64,000 nucleotides of DNA, taken from assembly GCF_012395185.1 (NCBI RefSeq), contig NZ_JAAZTU010000010.1, positions 1 through 64,000 on the forward strand, written 5' to 3'. Origin of the DNA: Vibrio aestuarianus (GTDB lineage: Bacteria; Pseudomonadota; Gammaproteobacteria; Enterobacterales; Vibrionaceae). The position numbers and the translations under genes were made by a program. Shown piece after piece: positions 35,231 to 43,912 of the stretch (its first letter is position 1; each line of letters opens with the position of its first letter). The notes under the pieces are model-generated. The model saw only the letters and a list, made by a program, of their open reading frames with translations, had not been told where the DNA came from and did not search any database.

Positions 35231-36846
35231 ATTTGTTCTTCCTTAGGTAAATAAACGGTCACTCTTGTACCAAATGTTTTGTTGCTCTTCATTTCAAGAC
35301 TGCCTTGATAACGATCAGTCAATTGCTTCACTAAATACAGGCCAACACCTCGGTTATGAGAAGCTTTACTCGACACCCCTTTTTTCCACAGCATCTCTGG
35401 TGACCATTGCTCAGGTAAACCACATCCTTGGTCATTCACCTCAAGGATGATTTCATTGCCGTAGTCGCCAATAGAGACCTCTATAATACGCCGCTCTTGG
35501 GTAATTCGCTGTTCAGTTCGAATAGCAGTAAGTGTGGCATCAAACGCATTATCAATGAGATTTCCCAACAAGGTGACGATATCCTCAGCGTTGATCCTGT
35601 TAGGCAAAGGTTCTAAACGCGAACCTTCTTCCACAATCAATTCCAGCCCTAACTCACGTGCTCGTTCCGTTTTTCCTAGCAACATTCCGGCTATCAGCGG
35701 GTCTTTCACCGTTTCTCTTAAAAACTCGATAAGCTGTTGGTAGTGAGCGGTTTCTTGTCCAATCAACTGTTGTACTGCTTCCAACTCACCCATTTGCACT
35801 AATCCACTGATAGTATTGAGTTTATTTCTATGTTCGTGAGTTTGTGAACGCAACATTTCTGCATACTCTTTGGTTTGCGATAATTGCTCGGTCAATTCGT
35901 TGATCTCGTCCCGCAGACGGAAACTAGACACCGCACCAACCACTTTTCCATCAACCGTTATAGGACTACGATTCGCAATTAAACGCTGTTGATTCAGAAA
36001 CAGTTCAATGTCGTTATCCGGCTGGCCACTTTCAATAACTGTCATCAAGTCACTTTGAGGCAACGAAAGAGAAAGCGCTTTATTGAGCGCGGTTTCTCTA
36101 TCAATACCTAAAATGTCGCAAGCACTCTTGTTGATGGAGCGGAGAACACCTTGATGATCAATACTTAAAATACCCTCTTTCAAGGTGCTCATAGTCACAT
36201 CGAGCTCTACATACAAGCGTCCGATCTCTTCTGGCTCAAAACCTAAAATCGCTTTTTGAAAACGCCGAGACGCGTAGCTCGATACCACTGCATTGGCGGC
36301 AACAACCAACAGTGCCATTGCAATAAGATAAATTAAAAAGGGCTCTATGCGATCTTGTAAACGTTCAATTAAATAACCGACAGAGACAACACCAATAATC
36401 TGACCTTCTGCATTAAATACCGCGGCCTTGCCCCGAACCGACTTACCTAATGAGCCTTGTGCAAAAGAGACATATGACTGACCTTGCACCAAGGCTTGTT
36501 CGTTATCGCCTCCTTTCATCGGTAAACCAATGCGTCCATCAATGGGATGTACCAAGCGAATACCATTTTGATCGCCAATTACGATGAATGCCGCGCCAAT
36601 AAGTTGTGTTAATTCTCGAAATCGTTCTTGGTGCTCACTGCCACTGGCTGATTCAATCATAGTAACGATACTCGGTGACTGTGCTAAAAACGATGCAACA
36701 CCGAGAGCTTTTAACCCCATTTCTTGTTCTTGTTCGTGCTTGATATAGACAAACCCTGCTGCAACTAATAGCAGTAATTCGATAAGTCCAGACAAGGTCA
36801 TGATAATCAGCATCCGTTTACGAAAGCTGATATGACTCCAAACCAT
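35227..36846 (-). CDS. CitA/DcuS-family sensor histidine kinase
   Basis: A 539-residue kinase: TM1 at about 12-32, a periplasmic PAS/PDC sensor at 33-170 of the citrate/fumarate type (IGAAFIVIGDQNGIRLVHP), TM2 at 170-190, a cytoplasmic PAS at 215-310, a His in the phosphoacceptor helix (QTHEHRNKLNTISGL) and an ATPase domain (LGNLIDNAFDAT N-box, GCGLPEQW, GVGLYLVKQLTD). It would sense an external di- or tricarboxylate; the ligand is not determined. It is followed by its cognate regulator in an overlapping pair. Confidence 0.93.
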   Translation of the reverse strand: MVWSHISFRKRMLIIMTLSGLIELLLLVAAGFVYIKHEQEQEMGLKALGVASFLAQSPSIVTMIESASGSEHQERFRELTQLIGAAFIVIGDQNGIRLVHPIDGRIGLPMKGGDNEQALVQGQSYVSFAQGSLGKSVRGKAAVFNAEGQIIGVVSVGYLIERLQDRIEPFLIYLIAMALLVVAANAVVSSYASRRFQKAILGFEPEEIGRLYVELDVTMSTLKEGILSIDHQGVLRSINKSACDILGIDRETALNKALSLSLPQSDLMTVIESGQPDNDIELFLNQQRLIANRSPITVDGKVVGAVSSFRLRDEINELTEQLSQTKEYAEMLRSQTHEHRNKLNTISGLVQMGELEAVQQLIGQETAHYQQLIEFLRETVKDPLIAGMLLGKTERARELGLELIVEEGSRLEPLPNRINAEDIVTLLGNLIDNAFDATLTAIRTEQRITQERRIIEVSIGDYGNEIILEVNDQGCGLPEQWSPEMLWKKGVSSKASHNRGVGLYLVKQLTDRYQGSLEMKSNKTFGTRVTVYLPKEEQI

Positions 36847-37022
36847 ATTGATCTCCTTTCGCCGAAAAATAACACTAATTTAACATTCAATCGAAAAAAG
36901 AAAGAGATATCTGTGAACACAGCGGTACATTGAGGATACTAAAAGGTTGATGAGTGTTTGCGATGCAATATCAACCACCCACAATAAGCATCAACACACA
37001 TAAAATGTTGTGATTATTTTTT

Positions 37023-37038
37023 TGTGATGAGTATCACG
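37023..37038 (+). promoter_or_regulatory. Probable CRP site
   Basis: TGTGA-N6-TCACG matches 9 of 10 positions of the CRP consensus. It lies in the 354-bp divergent region between the two-component genes (start 36846) and the small gene at 37201, and could act on either. Confidence 0.55.
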
Positions 37039-37200
37039 CAGAATTTAGGTATTTTTTAGTTCATCACTGCATATGACTTGTATACTTAATGAGCAAAAAC
37101 GATGAGGTAGTGGCAGAACACACCTCGTTGGAGATAGCCCTATAATAACCATACCAATTGCTATCGATCGATTCACAACATTGTCAGAAGGAAACTTACA

Positions 37201-37434
37201 ATGAAACGCGATGCCTTTGGAATTTGCCTTTCTCGGGACATGCTGTTTGATAACCTGCATTCAACATTCACACACGTAAGAGCTTATGAACTCAAAACGG
37301 AGTCGAATGAAGACCTAAGGGTGTTACTCGCTTTCCCGCAGATGTCTGGAAAAGATGTCCTCTCCACAATGCAAGGTAGCCAAAAACTTGAATGGAGAGC
37401 CGATTACTTTTGCCCATCTCATCATAAGCATTGA
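37201..37434 (+). CDS. Small protein of unknown function
   Basis: A 77-residue product, MKRDAFGICLSRDMLFDNL then HVRAYELKTESNEDLRVLL and a Cys/His-rich end (YFCPSHHKH). AGAAGGAAAC directly before the ATG is a strong ribosome site, which supports a real gene. It has no signal peptide or membrane helix. It is divergent from the CitA-type kinase and 134 nt upstream of the TolC-type gene. No family is recognised. Confidence 0.6.
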   Translation: MKRDAFGICLSRDMLFDNLHSTFTHVRAYELKTESNEDLRVLLAFPQMSGKDVLSTMQGSQKLEWRADYFCPSHHKH

Positions 37435-37568
37435 ATTTTATTGAGATGCATTCCGTGCTAGTGTCTATAATTCACGCCACTAGTCGGCATTTCAATCATA
37501 AAAGTGCTGTTGACTTAGACAGCAAATAATTAGAGTATCAGCTCTAATTATTACAATTCGAGCTTAGC

Positions 37569-39011
37569 ATGAAAGCGAAAACCATCAGTCTTGTACTATC
37601 TGCATTATTTGGCGCAGCTTCCTCTTCTCCATTTGCTGCGCCGATCTCCTTCCAACAAGCGTGGGAACTTTTGCAAGAAAGCAATAATTCTCTTGCTGCT
37701 GGTCGGGCTAACGTGGAACGTTATCAGCACATCAAAAATTCCACCGATAATTTAAACCTACCTTCCGTAACTCTAGGCGCAAACTATACACGTTTGGATC
37801 AAGATATAACGCTATCTGGAAAACAGATCTTCGATAGCACAGGGCAATCTATTTCCCCTTCTTTACCTCCAATTTTCGGACCTATAATTGCTAGTGCCGG
37901 CGCAATAACATCAACCATTGCTGAACGCGATATTTTTAGCTCTTCGATCCGAGCTGTTTGGCCTATTTTTACTGGCGGACGAATTGATGCCGCACAGTCA
38001 GCAGCGGAAGGTCGGCAAGAAGAGGCACAAAGCCAGTTAGCGATGGAGACTCAAGCACGCTATGAAGATCTCAGCAAATACTACTTCAGTGTGTTGCTGG
38101 CAAAAGAGGTGTTAGTAACACGCCAAGCCGCAGAATTGGGTCTAACTAAACATCGTGATAATGCATTGAAACTTGAGCAACAAGGTCAGATTGCACATGT
38201 CGAACGTTTACAAGCAGAAGCTTCTCTCGATAAAGCGATTGTAGAGCGCAAGAAAGCGCAAAAGAACTTAGATATTGCACAGAGTGCTTTGACACAAATT
38301 CTGGGGCAAAATGAAAAAGTTGAGCCCAATGGTTCACTGTTTATTAACAGCAGCTTGCCTCCTCTTTCGATTTTTGTTGATCAAACACTGAACACTTATC
38401 CAGGACTTGCGTTACTTGAAGCAAAAGAAAAACAAGCCAACAGTTTAATGAAAGCCGAAAAAGGCAAATATTATCCGGAAGTTTATCTTTATGGGGATTA
38501 CAACCTCTATGAAGATGACTCACTGGCCAGCCAGTTAAAACCAGATTGGTTAGTGGGTGTCGGGGTCAATATTCCTTTGCTCGAATCTTCTGGTCGTAGT
38601 GATCAAGTCAAAGCCGCTCATAGCGCTATCTCGCAAGTAAAGTATTTAAAAGCACAAGCTAAACAAGATTTGAGTGTTTTGGTTGAAAAAACCTACCTCG
38701 AAGCAGAACAAGCCTTAGAAGAAGCTACCGGATTAAATTCTAGCTTATCACTTGCCAATGAGAATTTACGCTTACGCCAAAAAGCTTTCAGCCAGGGCCT
38801 AGCAACGTCATTAGATGTCGTCGATGCCGAACTGTACCTAGCAAGCATTAAAACTCAACGCTCATTGGCCAGCTTTAACTACCTACTCTCTTTGAACAAA
38901 TTATTGGCACTAACTAGCGAAATGAATACGTTTCCTAACTACAAACAATCAGCAATTCCGTTAAATACAGCATTAACCAACCCATCAATTGATCAAGAGG
39001 ATGCCTTATGA
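37569..39011 (+). CDS. TolC-family outer-membrane efflux protein
   Basis: A 480-residue protein with a signal peptide (cut near AAP, residue 24) and two OEP repeats rich in long coiled helices (SFQQAWELLQESNNSLAAG, then SVLVEKTYLEAEQALEEA; RQKAFSQGLATSLDVVDAEL). It forms the outer-membrane channel of an export system. Its stop overlaps the HlyD gene start (ATGA), so it is the first gene of a four-gene operon. Confidence 0.92.
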   Translation: MKAKTISLVLSALFGAASSSPFAAPISFQQAWELLQESNNSLAAGRANVERYQHIKNSTDNLNLPSVTLGANYTRLDQDITLSGKQIFDSTGQSISPSLPPIFGPIIASAGAITSTIAERDIFSSSIRAVWPIFTGGRIDAAQSAAEGRQEEAQSQLAMETQARYEDLSKYYFSVLLAKEVLVTRQAAELGLTKHRDNALKLEQQGQIAHVERLQAEASLDKAIVERKKAQKNLDIAQSALTQILGQNEKVEPNGSLFINSSLPPLSIFVDQTLNTYPGLALLEAKEKQANSLMKAEKGKYYPEVYLYGDYNLYEDDSLASQLKPDWLVGVGVNIPLLESSGRSDQVKAAHSAISQVKYLKAQAKQDLSVLVEKTYLEAEQALEEATGLNSSLSLANENLRLRQKAFSQGLATSLDVVDAELYLASIKTQRSLASFNYLLSLNKLLALTSEMNTFPNYKQSAIPLNTALTNPSIDQEDAL

Positions 39012-39982
39012 AAGCCGTAAAACCAACCTTGATTGCTCTCTCAGCTATCATTGCGATCTCTTGGGTGGGATACCGCTTTTATCAAGCTTATCAACCAAAG
39101 CCGATCCGTCTACAAGGTCAAATTGAGTCAGAGCAATACAGCATTTCTTCAAAAGTACCAGGTCGTATTGACCAAGTCTTAGTGCGAAAAGGTGACATTG
39201 TCGAACGAGGACAGCTTATTTTTACACTGCATAGCCCAGAAATTGAAGCCAAATTAGAACAAGCGATTGCAGGGCAAAAAGCCGCGGGTGCATTAGCGAA
39301 AGAAGCTGAAAATGGTGCTAGAAACCAACAAATTCAAGCAGCTAAAGATCAGTGGCTAAAAGCCAAAGCTGCTGCTGATTTGATGGAAAAAACCTACTTG
39401 CGCGTTAATAACCTCTACCGTGACGGTGTGGTAGCAGAACAAAAACGTGATGAAACTAATACCCAATGGCAAGCAGCAAAATATACAGAAAGCGCAGCTT
39501 TTCAGATGTACCAAATGGCAAAAGAAGGAGTTCGCTCTGAAACCAAGCAAGCCGCTGCAGAAAAAGAACGCATGGCTGCTGGTGCTGTAGCAGAAGTTGA
39601 AGCGTACGCAGCGGATACCAAAATTGAAAGTTGGTTTGATGGTGAAGTCTCACAAGTACTGTTAAAAAGTGGCGAATTGGCCCCACAAGGATTCCCAGTT
39701 GTTACCGTGGTAGATACCAAACAGTCGTGGGCGGTGCTTAATGTCCGTGAAGATCAACTCAAGCACTTCCAGAAAGGAGCAACGTTTAATGCTTATATCC
39801 CAGCACTAGAGACCAACGTAGAGTTTCAAGTTGCTCATATTGCCGTGATGGGTGACTTCGCCACTTGGCGCTCGACTGATGCCTCTCAAGGCTTTGACCT
39901 ACGTACATTCGAAGTTGAAGCACGCCCGACAACGCAAATTGAAGGACTGCGTATGGGTATGAGTTTAGTGGTTGAGTTATAA
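39008..39982 (+). CDS. HlyD-family periplasmic adaptor
   Basis: A 324-residue membrane-fusion protein: one TM at 8-26, lipoyl half-motif KVPGRIDQVLVRKGDIVERG near 45-65, an alpha-hairpin at about 75-200, a second lipoyl half (DGEVSQVLLKSGELAPQG), and a beta-barrel. It is similar to the YhiI/YbhG group that pairs with ABC-2 exporters. It lies between a TolC-type channel and two ABC-2 permeases in one operon. Confidence 0.92.
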   Translation: MKAVKPTLIALSAIIAISWVGYRFYQAYQPKPIRLQGQIESEQYSISSKVPGRIDQVLVRKGDIVERGQLIFTLHSPEIEAKLEQAIAGQKAAGALAKEAENGARNQQIQAAKDQWLKAKAAADLMEKTYLRVNNLYRDGVVAEQKRDETNTQWQAAKYTESAAFQMYQMAKEGVRSETKQAAAEKERMAAGAVAEVEAYAADTKIESWFDGEVSQVLLKSGELAPQGFPVVTVVDTKQSWAVLNVREDQLKHFQKGATFNAYIPALETNVEFQVAHIAVMGDFATWRSTDASQGFDLRTFEVEARPTTQIEGLRMGMSLVVEL

Positions 39983-39987
39983 GCCGT

Positions 39988-41136
39988 ATGTCAATTCAAC
40001 CACGTCCACAGTGGCCTTTACTGCGTCATGACCCTTGGTTATTGTCGTGCCTAACTTGGGTGCCCATTGTATTGGCATTCAGTATTTGGTGGATCTTTTC
40101 ACAAGGCATTGCTCGTGACTTATCGATTGGCGTCGTAGATTTATCTCATAGCCAACTATCACGGCAATTGGTGAGGGAGCTTGATGCGACCTCTACCCTA
40201 ACGGTTGAGAAACACTACCAAGACGTTAGTCAGGCTAAAGCTGCGCTTATTGAAAGCGATATTTATGCGTACGTTGTCATTCCGTATGGTTTCGATAAAT
40301 CCATCATGCGTGGTGAACAGCCACAAGTTTCCACCTTTTTTAATAGCCAATATATTTTGGTTGGCAAGTTAATCAATTCTGCTGTTGTACAAGCTCAAAG
40401 TACCTTCAACGCACAGATTGATGTGATGAAAACGTTAGCGTCAAGCAACCAAACTACCCTGAGTGCAATGGGACGAGCCGTTCCAATACGCACCCAACTG
40501 ACGCCATTATTTAATCTAAACACCAACTATGCCCAATTTTTAGTGTCAGCCGCTATACCCGCGATCTGGCAAATTGTGATTGTTGTTAGCACCATTATGA
40601 TACTCGCGGCTAACTATCGTCATTTTGGGTTAAAAAACTGGCTGGGTGACAGACCACTATACGTATTAGCACGAACTCTCAAGTACTATATCCCTTTATT
40701 TATGCTGCAAGGGATAGGGTTTTTGATCTGGTTTTATCAGTGGCTTGATTGGCCAATGCAAGGGAGCTTTGGCATTTTAATTATTGCGCAAATTTTCACG
40801 ACTATAGCCTGCATTATCATGGGAGCACTGTTCTTTTTCTTGACCTTAGACTCAGCAAGAGCAATGAGTTTTGCTGGTGCTTACACAGCTCCAAGCTTTG
40901 CCTTTATGGGCATCACCTTCCCCGCAACAGATATGAACTCTCTCGCACAGTTATGGCGTAATATATTGCCTATTAGTCACTATATCGAGGTACAGGTCAG
41001 TCAAGTAAGTTATGATTCCAGCGCATGGCGTTCATTTGAATATTTGGTCCCTATGTTTGGCTATGCGTTACCACTAGCCTTGATACTATTGTTGATCAAA
41101 AAACATATTAAAGCAGAGCAGTTAAACCATGACTGA
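39988..41136 (+). CDS. ABC-2 type permease, first copy
   Basis: A 382-residue ABC-2 permease: TM at about 22-40, a large periplasmic domain (IGVVDLSHSQLSRQLVRELD onward), then five membrane helices from about 185 (IVIVVSTIMILAANY) ending in KKHIKAEQLNHD. Similar to YbhS/YhhJ permeases that export drugs. It overlaps the second permease by 8 nt. Confidence 0.9.
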   Translation: MSIQPRPQWPLLRHDPWLLSCLTWVPIVLAFSIWWIFSQGIARDLSIGVVDLSHSQLSRQLVRELDATSTLTVEKHYQDVSQAKAALIESDIYAYVVIPYGFDKSIMRGEQPQVSTFFNSQYILVGKLINSAVVQAQSTFNAQIDVMKTLASSNQTTLSAMGRAVPIRTQLTPLFNLNTNYAQFLVSAAIPAIWQIVIVVSTIMILAANYRHFGLKNWLGDRPLYVLARTLKYYIPLFMLQGIGFLIWFYQWLDWPMQGSFGILIIAQIFTTIACIIMGALFFFLTLDSARAMSFAGAYTAPSFAFMGITFPATDMNSLAQLWRNILPISHYIEVQVSQVSYDSSAWRSFEYLVPMFGYALPLALILLLIKKHIKAEQLNHD

Positions 41137-42265
41137 AACCATAAAATTCCTCGCTCTGCTTAAAGCGGAGTTAAAAGCATTCTTTACCAATCCGGTTGTC
41201 TTACTCACCGTATTTGGTGGGGTTGTTTTTTATTCGTTTTTATATCCACTGCCCTATACTCAACAAACACCAAGAGGGCAGTTGCTAACCATCGTCAACT
41301 TAGATAAGAGCCAAGCCAGTTATCAACTTGAACGCATGGTAGACGCAACCCCTCAAGTTAAGGTTGTTCAGAGAAATAGTACCATTGAAGAAGCTAAACA
41401 CGCTTTCTTGGACAGACAAGTCAGCGGTATTCTCGTCATTCCTGAACATTTCTACAGAGATTTATTACTAGGCAAAAGCCCCACGCTCGCTTACGCTGGC
41501 GATGCTTCTTACTTTTTAGTGTATGGCACTATTGTTGAGGGGCTTGTGCAAGCTGGTGGTACGCTGGCCGCACAAAGTAAGGTTTCGCGTTTAGTTATTG
41601 AAGGTGAACCTATGGCGTTCGCTTCACAGCACTTTTCAGCAACAAACATCAATCTTAAGCCCACCTTTAATCCACGCATGGGTTATGTTGATTACGTCGT
41701 TCCTGCCGTGTTTGTTTTGATCTTACAACAAACCCTAGTGATGGCATCGGGGCTAATGGGAGGCACGCAAAAACATGGACATGGGTATTGGTCAAACACC
41801 ACTCCCTTGCGGCTGCTACTGGCACGCAGTGTAGTTTTGGTTGTCGTTTATTATCTTCTCAGTATGTATTACTTTGGCGCGAGCTTTAGTTCACATGGTG
41901 TTAATACGATTGGCAATGCATCACAAATACTGTTGCTGCTTTTACCCTTTTTACTTTGCTGTTGCTTCATCGGCATTTGGCTCGGTGCGATTACACCAAG
42001 ACGTGAATTAGTTACCCTTGTGGTGTTGGTAAGTTCAATGCCACTGGTTTTCTCTGCTGGTTTTATTTGGCCAATCGAAGCAATTCCTAGTCCAATGGTG
42101 TGGATATCAAACCTATTCCCAAGTACACCAGCAATTCAAGGTTTCCTTGGTCTAAACCAAATGGGCGCATCCTGGTCTCAAATTGAGCCAAAGTGGTGGT
42201 TATTGTGGGCACAGACGGCGGGCTGGGGAGCACTCGCTCTTTATCAGTTGCGTCGAGTTCACTAG
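41129..42265 (+). CDS. ABC-2 type permease, second copy
   Basis: A 378-residue ABC-2 permease with the same layout as its neighbour: TM near 18-38, periplasmic region from LLTIVNLDKSQASYQLERMV, C-terminal TM cluster from about 188. The pair probably forms a heterodimeric pore. In related systems a separate ATPase drives transport, but none is encoded here; the next gene is on the other strand and is a small kinase-like P-loop protein. Confidence 0.9.
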   Translation: MTETIKFLALLKAELKAFFTNPVVLLTVFGGVVFYSFLYPLPYTQQTPRGQLLTIVNLDKSQASYQLERMVDATPQVKVVQRNSTIEEAKHAFLDRQVSGILVIPEHFYRDLLLGKSPTLAYAGDASYFLVYGTIVEGLVQAGGTLAAQSKVSRLVIEGEPMAFASQHFSATNINLKPTFNPRMGYVDYVVPAVFVLILQQTLVMASGLMGGTQKHGHGYWSNTTPLRLLLARSVVLVVVYYLLSMYYFGASFSSHGVNTIGNASQILLLLLPFLLCCCFIGIWLGAITPRRELVTLVVLVSSMPLVFSAGFIWPIEAIPSPMVWISNLFPSTPAIQGFLGLNQMGASWSQIEPKWWLLWAQTAGWGALALYQLRRVH

Positions 42266-42267
42266 CC

Positions 42268-42642
42268 TTACTCTTGCCACTGTTGGCGCATGCGTTCAAC
42301 AGTGGCGTCATCAACCCCATGAACATTTTGAAACTGCCCGCGGCAAATGATTATTTTCAACCTCGCCTTGTAGCGTTTAGCTAATTGTTTATACGCTTTC
42401 ATCTCCCAATGACGGATAAAAGTATTCGACACAACCACGCTTTCCCCTTTAGCTAACCACTGCTGTGCTTGCCGTTGACACCACTGGTGTGCTTGTTGGA
42501 TTTTTTCCGGGTGATAATGGTATTCACCATGCTCATTAACAAAGTACATATCAGCTTCTAAATGCCGACCTGACATTGCCTTGGCTAAGGTGGATTTCCC
42601 CGAGCCAGGTAAACCTCGAACTAAAGTTAGCGTTAATGTCAT
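42268..42642 (-). CDS. Small AAA/kinase-type P-loop protein
   Basis: From ATG 42642 the product is 124 residues: MTLTLTLVRGLPGSGKSTLA has a Walker A motif near residues 10-17, followed by HLEADMYFVNEHGEYHY and VVVSNTFIRHWEMKAY, as in polynucleotide-kinase-like P-loop proteins. A longer frame to 42741 runs into an ERIC-type repeat and is rejected. It converges on the ABC permease with 2 nt between stops. Its substrate is unknown. It lacks the ABC signature and cannot be the missing transport ATPase. Confidence 0.8.
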   Translation of the reverse strand: MTLTLTLVRGLPGSGKSTLAKAMSGRHLEADMYFVNEHGEYHYHPEKIQQAHQWCQRQAQQWLAKGESVVVSNTFIRHWEMKAYKQLAKRYKARLKIIICRGQFQNVHGVDDATVERMRQQWQE

Positions 42643-42676
42643 AAACGGCAGCATAATCAAATTGGACGTTGGCACA

Positions 42677-42720
42677 CTATATACCCAAACGACTTGAAGT
42701 GCAGGTAAGCGGCGAGTTGG
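42677..42720 (+). repeat. Partial ERIC/IRU element
   Basis: CTATATACCCAAACGACTTG then AAGTGCAGGTAAGCGGCGAG matches one end of the ERIC element; compare 25109-25146 and 59022-59072. Only one arm is present. Confidence 0.7.
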
Positions 42721-42796
42721 AAAGGTATAGCGAATTTTCAATTAGATTAACTTTACTGTCGACAATCAGTTTTTATTGAGTTAACTTTGGAAGTAT

Positions 42797-42804
42797 AGAC
42801 GTCC
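42797..42804 (+). promoter_or_regulatory. Possible MetJ box upstream of metA
   Basis: AGACGTCC matches 7 of 8 bases of the met box AGACGTCT, 25 bp before metA. Met boxes usually come in tandem; the neighbouring octamers match poorly. Confidence 0.4.
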
Positions 42805-42828
42805 ACGATATAGCTTAGGGAGAAAGCT

Positions 42829-43770
42829 GTGCCGATTAAGATCCCCGATCAACTACCCGCTAGTGATGTGCTGCGTAACGAAAACATTTTCGTGATGTCA
42901 GAAACACGCGCCTCGACTCAGGGCATTCGTCCACTTAAAGTTTTGATCTTAAATTTAATGCCTAAGAAGATCGAGACAGAAACTCAGTTTCTACGTCTAC
43001 TGTCTAATAGCCCACTACAAGTAGATATCGAACTACTGAGAATTGATGACCGCCCAAGTAAAAATACGCCAAATGAGCATTTAGATAACTTTTATCGTCA
43101 GTTTGAAATGGTTAAACATCGCAATTTTGATGGACTAATCATCACCGGTGCTCCACTCGGTTTGGTGCAATTTGAAGATGTGCTTTATTGGGATCATCTA
43201 AAAAGTGTCATGGAGTGGGCCAAAAATCATGTTACGTCAACATTGTATGTGTGTTGGGCTGCGCAAGCGGGGCTAAAGCTGCTTTATAATTTGCCTAAAC
43301 GCACACGAAAAGAAAAACTGTCGGGTGTTTACCATCATGAAATTCAGAATCCATTCCATCCTATTTTGCGTGGTTTTGATGACTCATTTTTAGCACCGCA
43401 TTCACGCTACGCTGACTTTTCACCTGAATATTTAGCAGAGCATACTGATTTAGACATTCTCGCCACCTCTGATGTAGCAGGCGTGTATCTGGCATCAACC
43501 AAAGATAAGCGCAATGTGTTTGTCACCGGGCATCCAGAGTATGACGCCCATACTTTGCACGGTGAATATGTTAGAGATCTAAGTGAAGGTATGGAGCCTG
43601 CGATCCCTGTCAACTATTATCCCAATGACAACCCAGACAACAAACCAATAGCAAGCTGGAGAAGCCATGGCCATTTGCTATTTGCTAACTGGTTGAACTA
43701 TTGTGTATACCAACAAACGCCATATGATCTTGAACACTTTAGTGAAGATAAATTTACAAAAGATACCTAA
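42829..43770 (+). CDS. metA: Homoserine O-succinyltransferase
   Basis: A 313-residue enzyme of methionine synthesis that acylates homoserine. The catalytic Cys lies in YVCWAAQAG near residue 140, with the His and Glu in [10 protein letters not shown] near 232. The N-terminus ([16 protein letters not shown]) and length match the family. It starts with GTG, with AGGGAGAAAG before it. A possible MetJ site precedes it. Confidence 0.96.
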   Translation: MPIKIPDQLPASDVLRNENIFVMSETRASTQGIRPLKVLILNLMPKKIETETQFLRLLSNSPLQVDIELLRIDDRPSKNTPNEHLDNFYRQFEMVKHRNFDGLIITGAPLGLVQFEDVLYWDHLKSVMEWAKNHVTSTLYVCWAAQAGLKLLYNLPKRTRKEKLSGVYHHEIQNPFHPILRGFDDSFLAPHSRYADFSPEYLAEHTDLDILATSDVAGVYLASTKDKRNVFVTGHPEYDAHTLHGEYVRDLSEGMEPAIPVNYYPNDNPDNKPIASWRSHGHLLFANWLNYCVYQQTPYDLEHFSEDKFTKDT

Positions 43771-43912
43771 AGCACTTTCATTTTCGTCAACATCAAATTA
43801 GATCGTGTATTAAGTAAATGACAGAGGATGGCTTGCTAAGTCACCTTCTGTCATCCTAGCCTTCCATTATTAACGGAATGCTGACTCAAGTTTGCTGGTT
43901 AAAACGCCTCTC

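Noticed and set aside
42268..42642. P-loop protein as the missing ATPase of the ABC-2 exporter
   Set aside because: It is about 124 residues, lacks the LSGGQ signature and is on the opposite strand.
42643..42741. Longer N-terminus of the P-loop protein
   Set aside because: The added region lies in an ERIC-type repeat and is not conserved protein sequence; ATG 42642 begins just before the Walker A strand.
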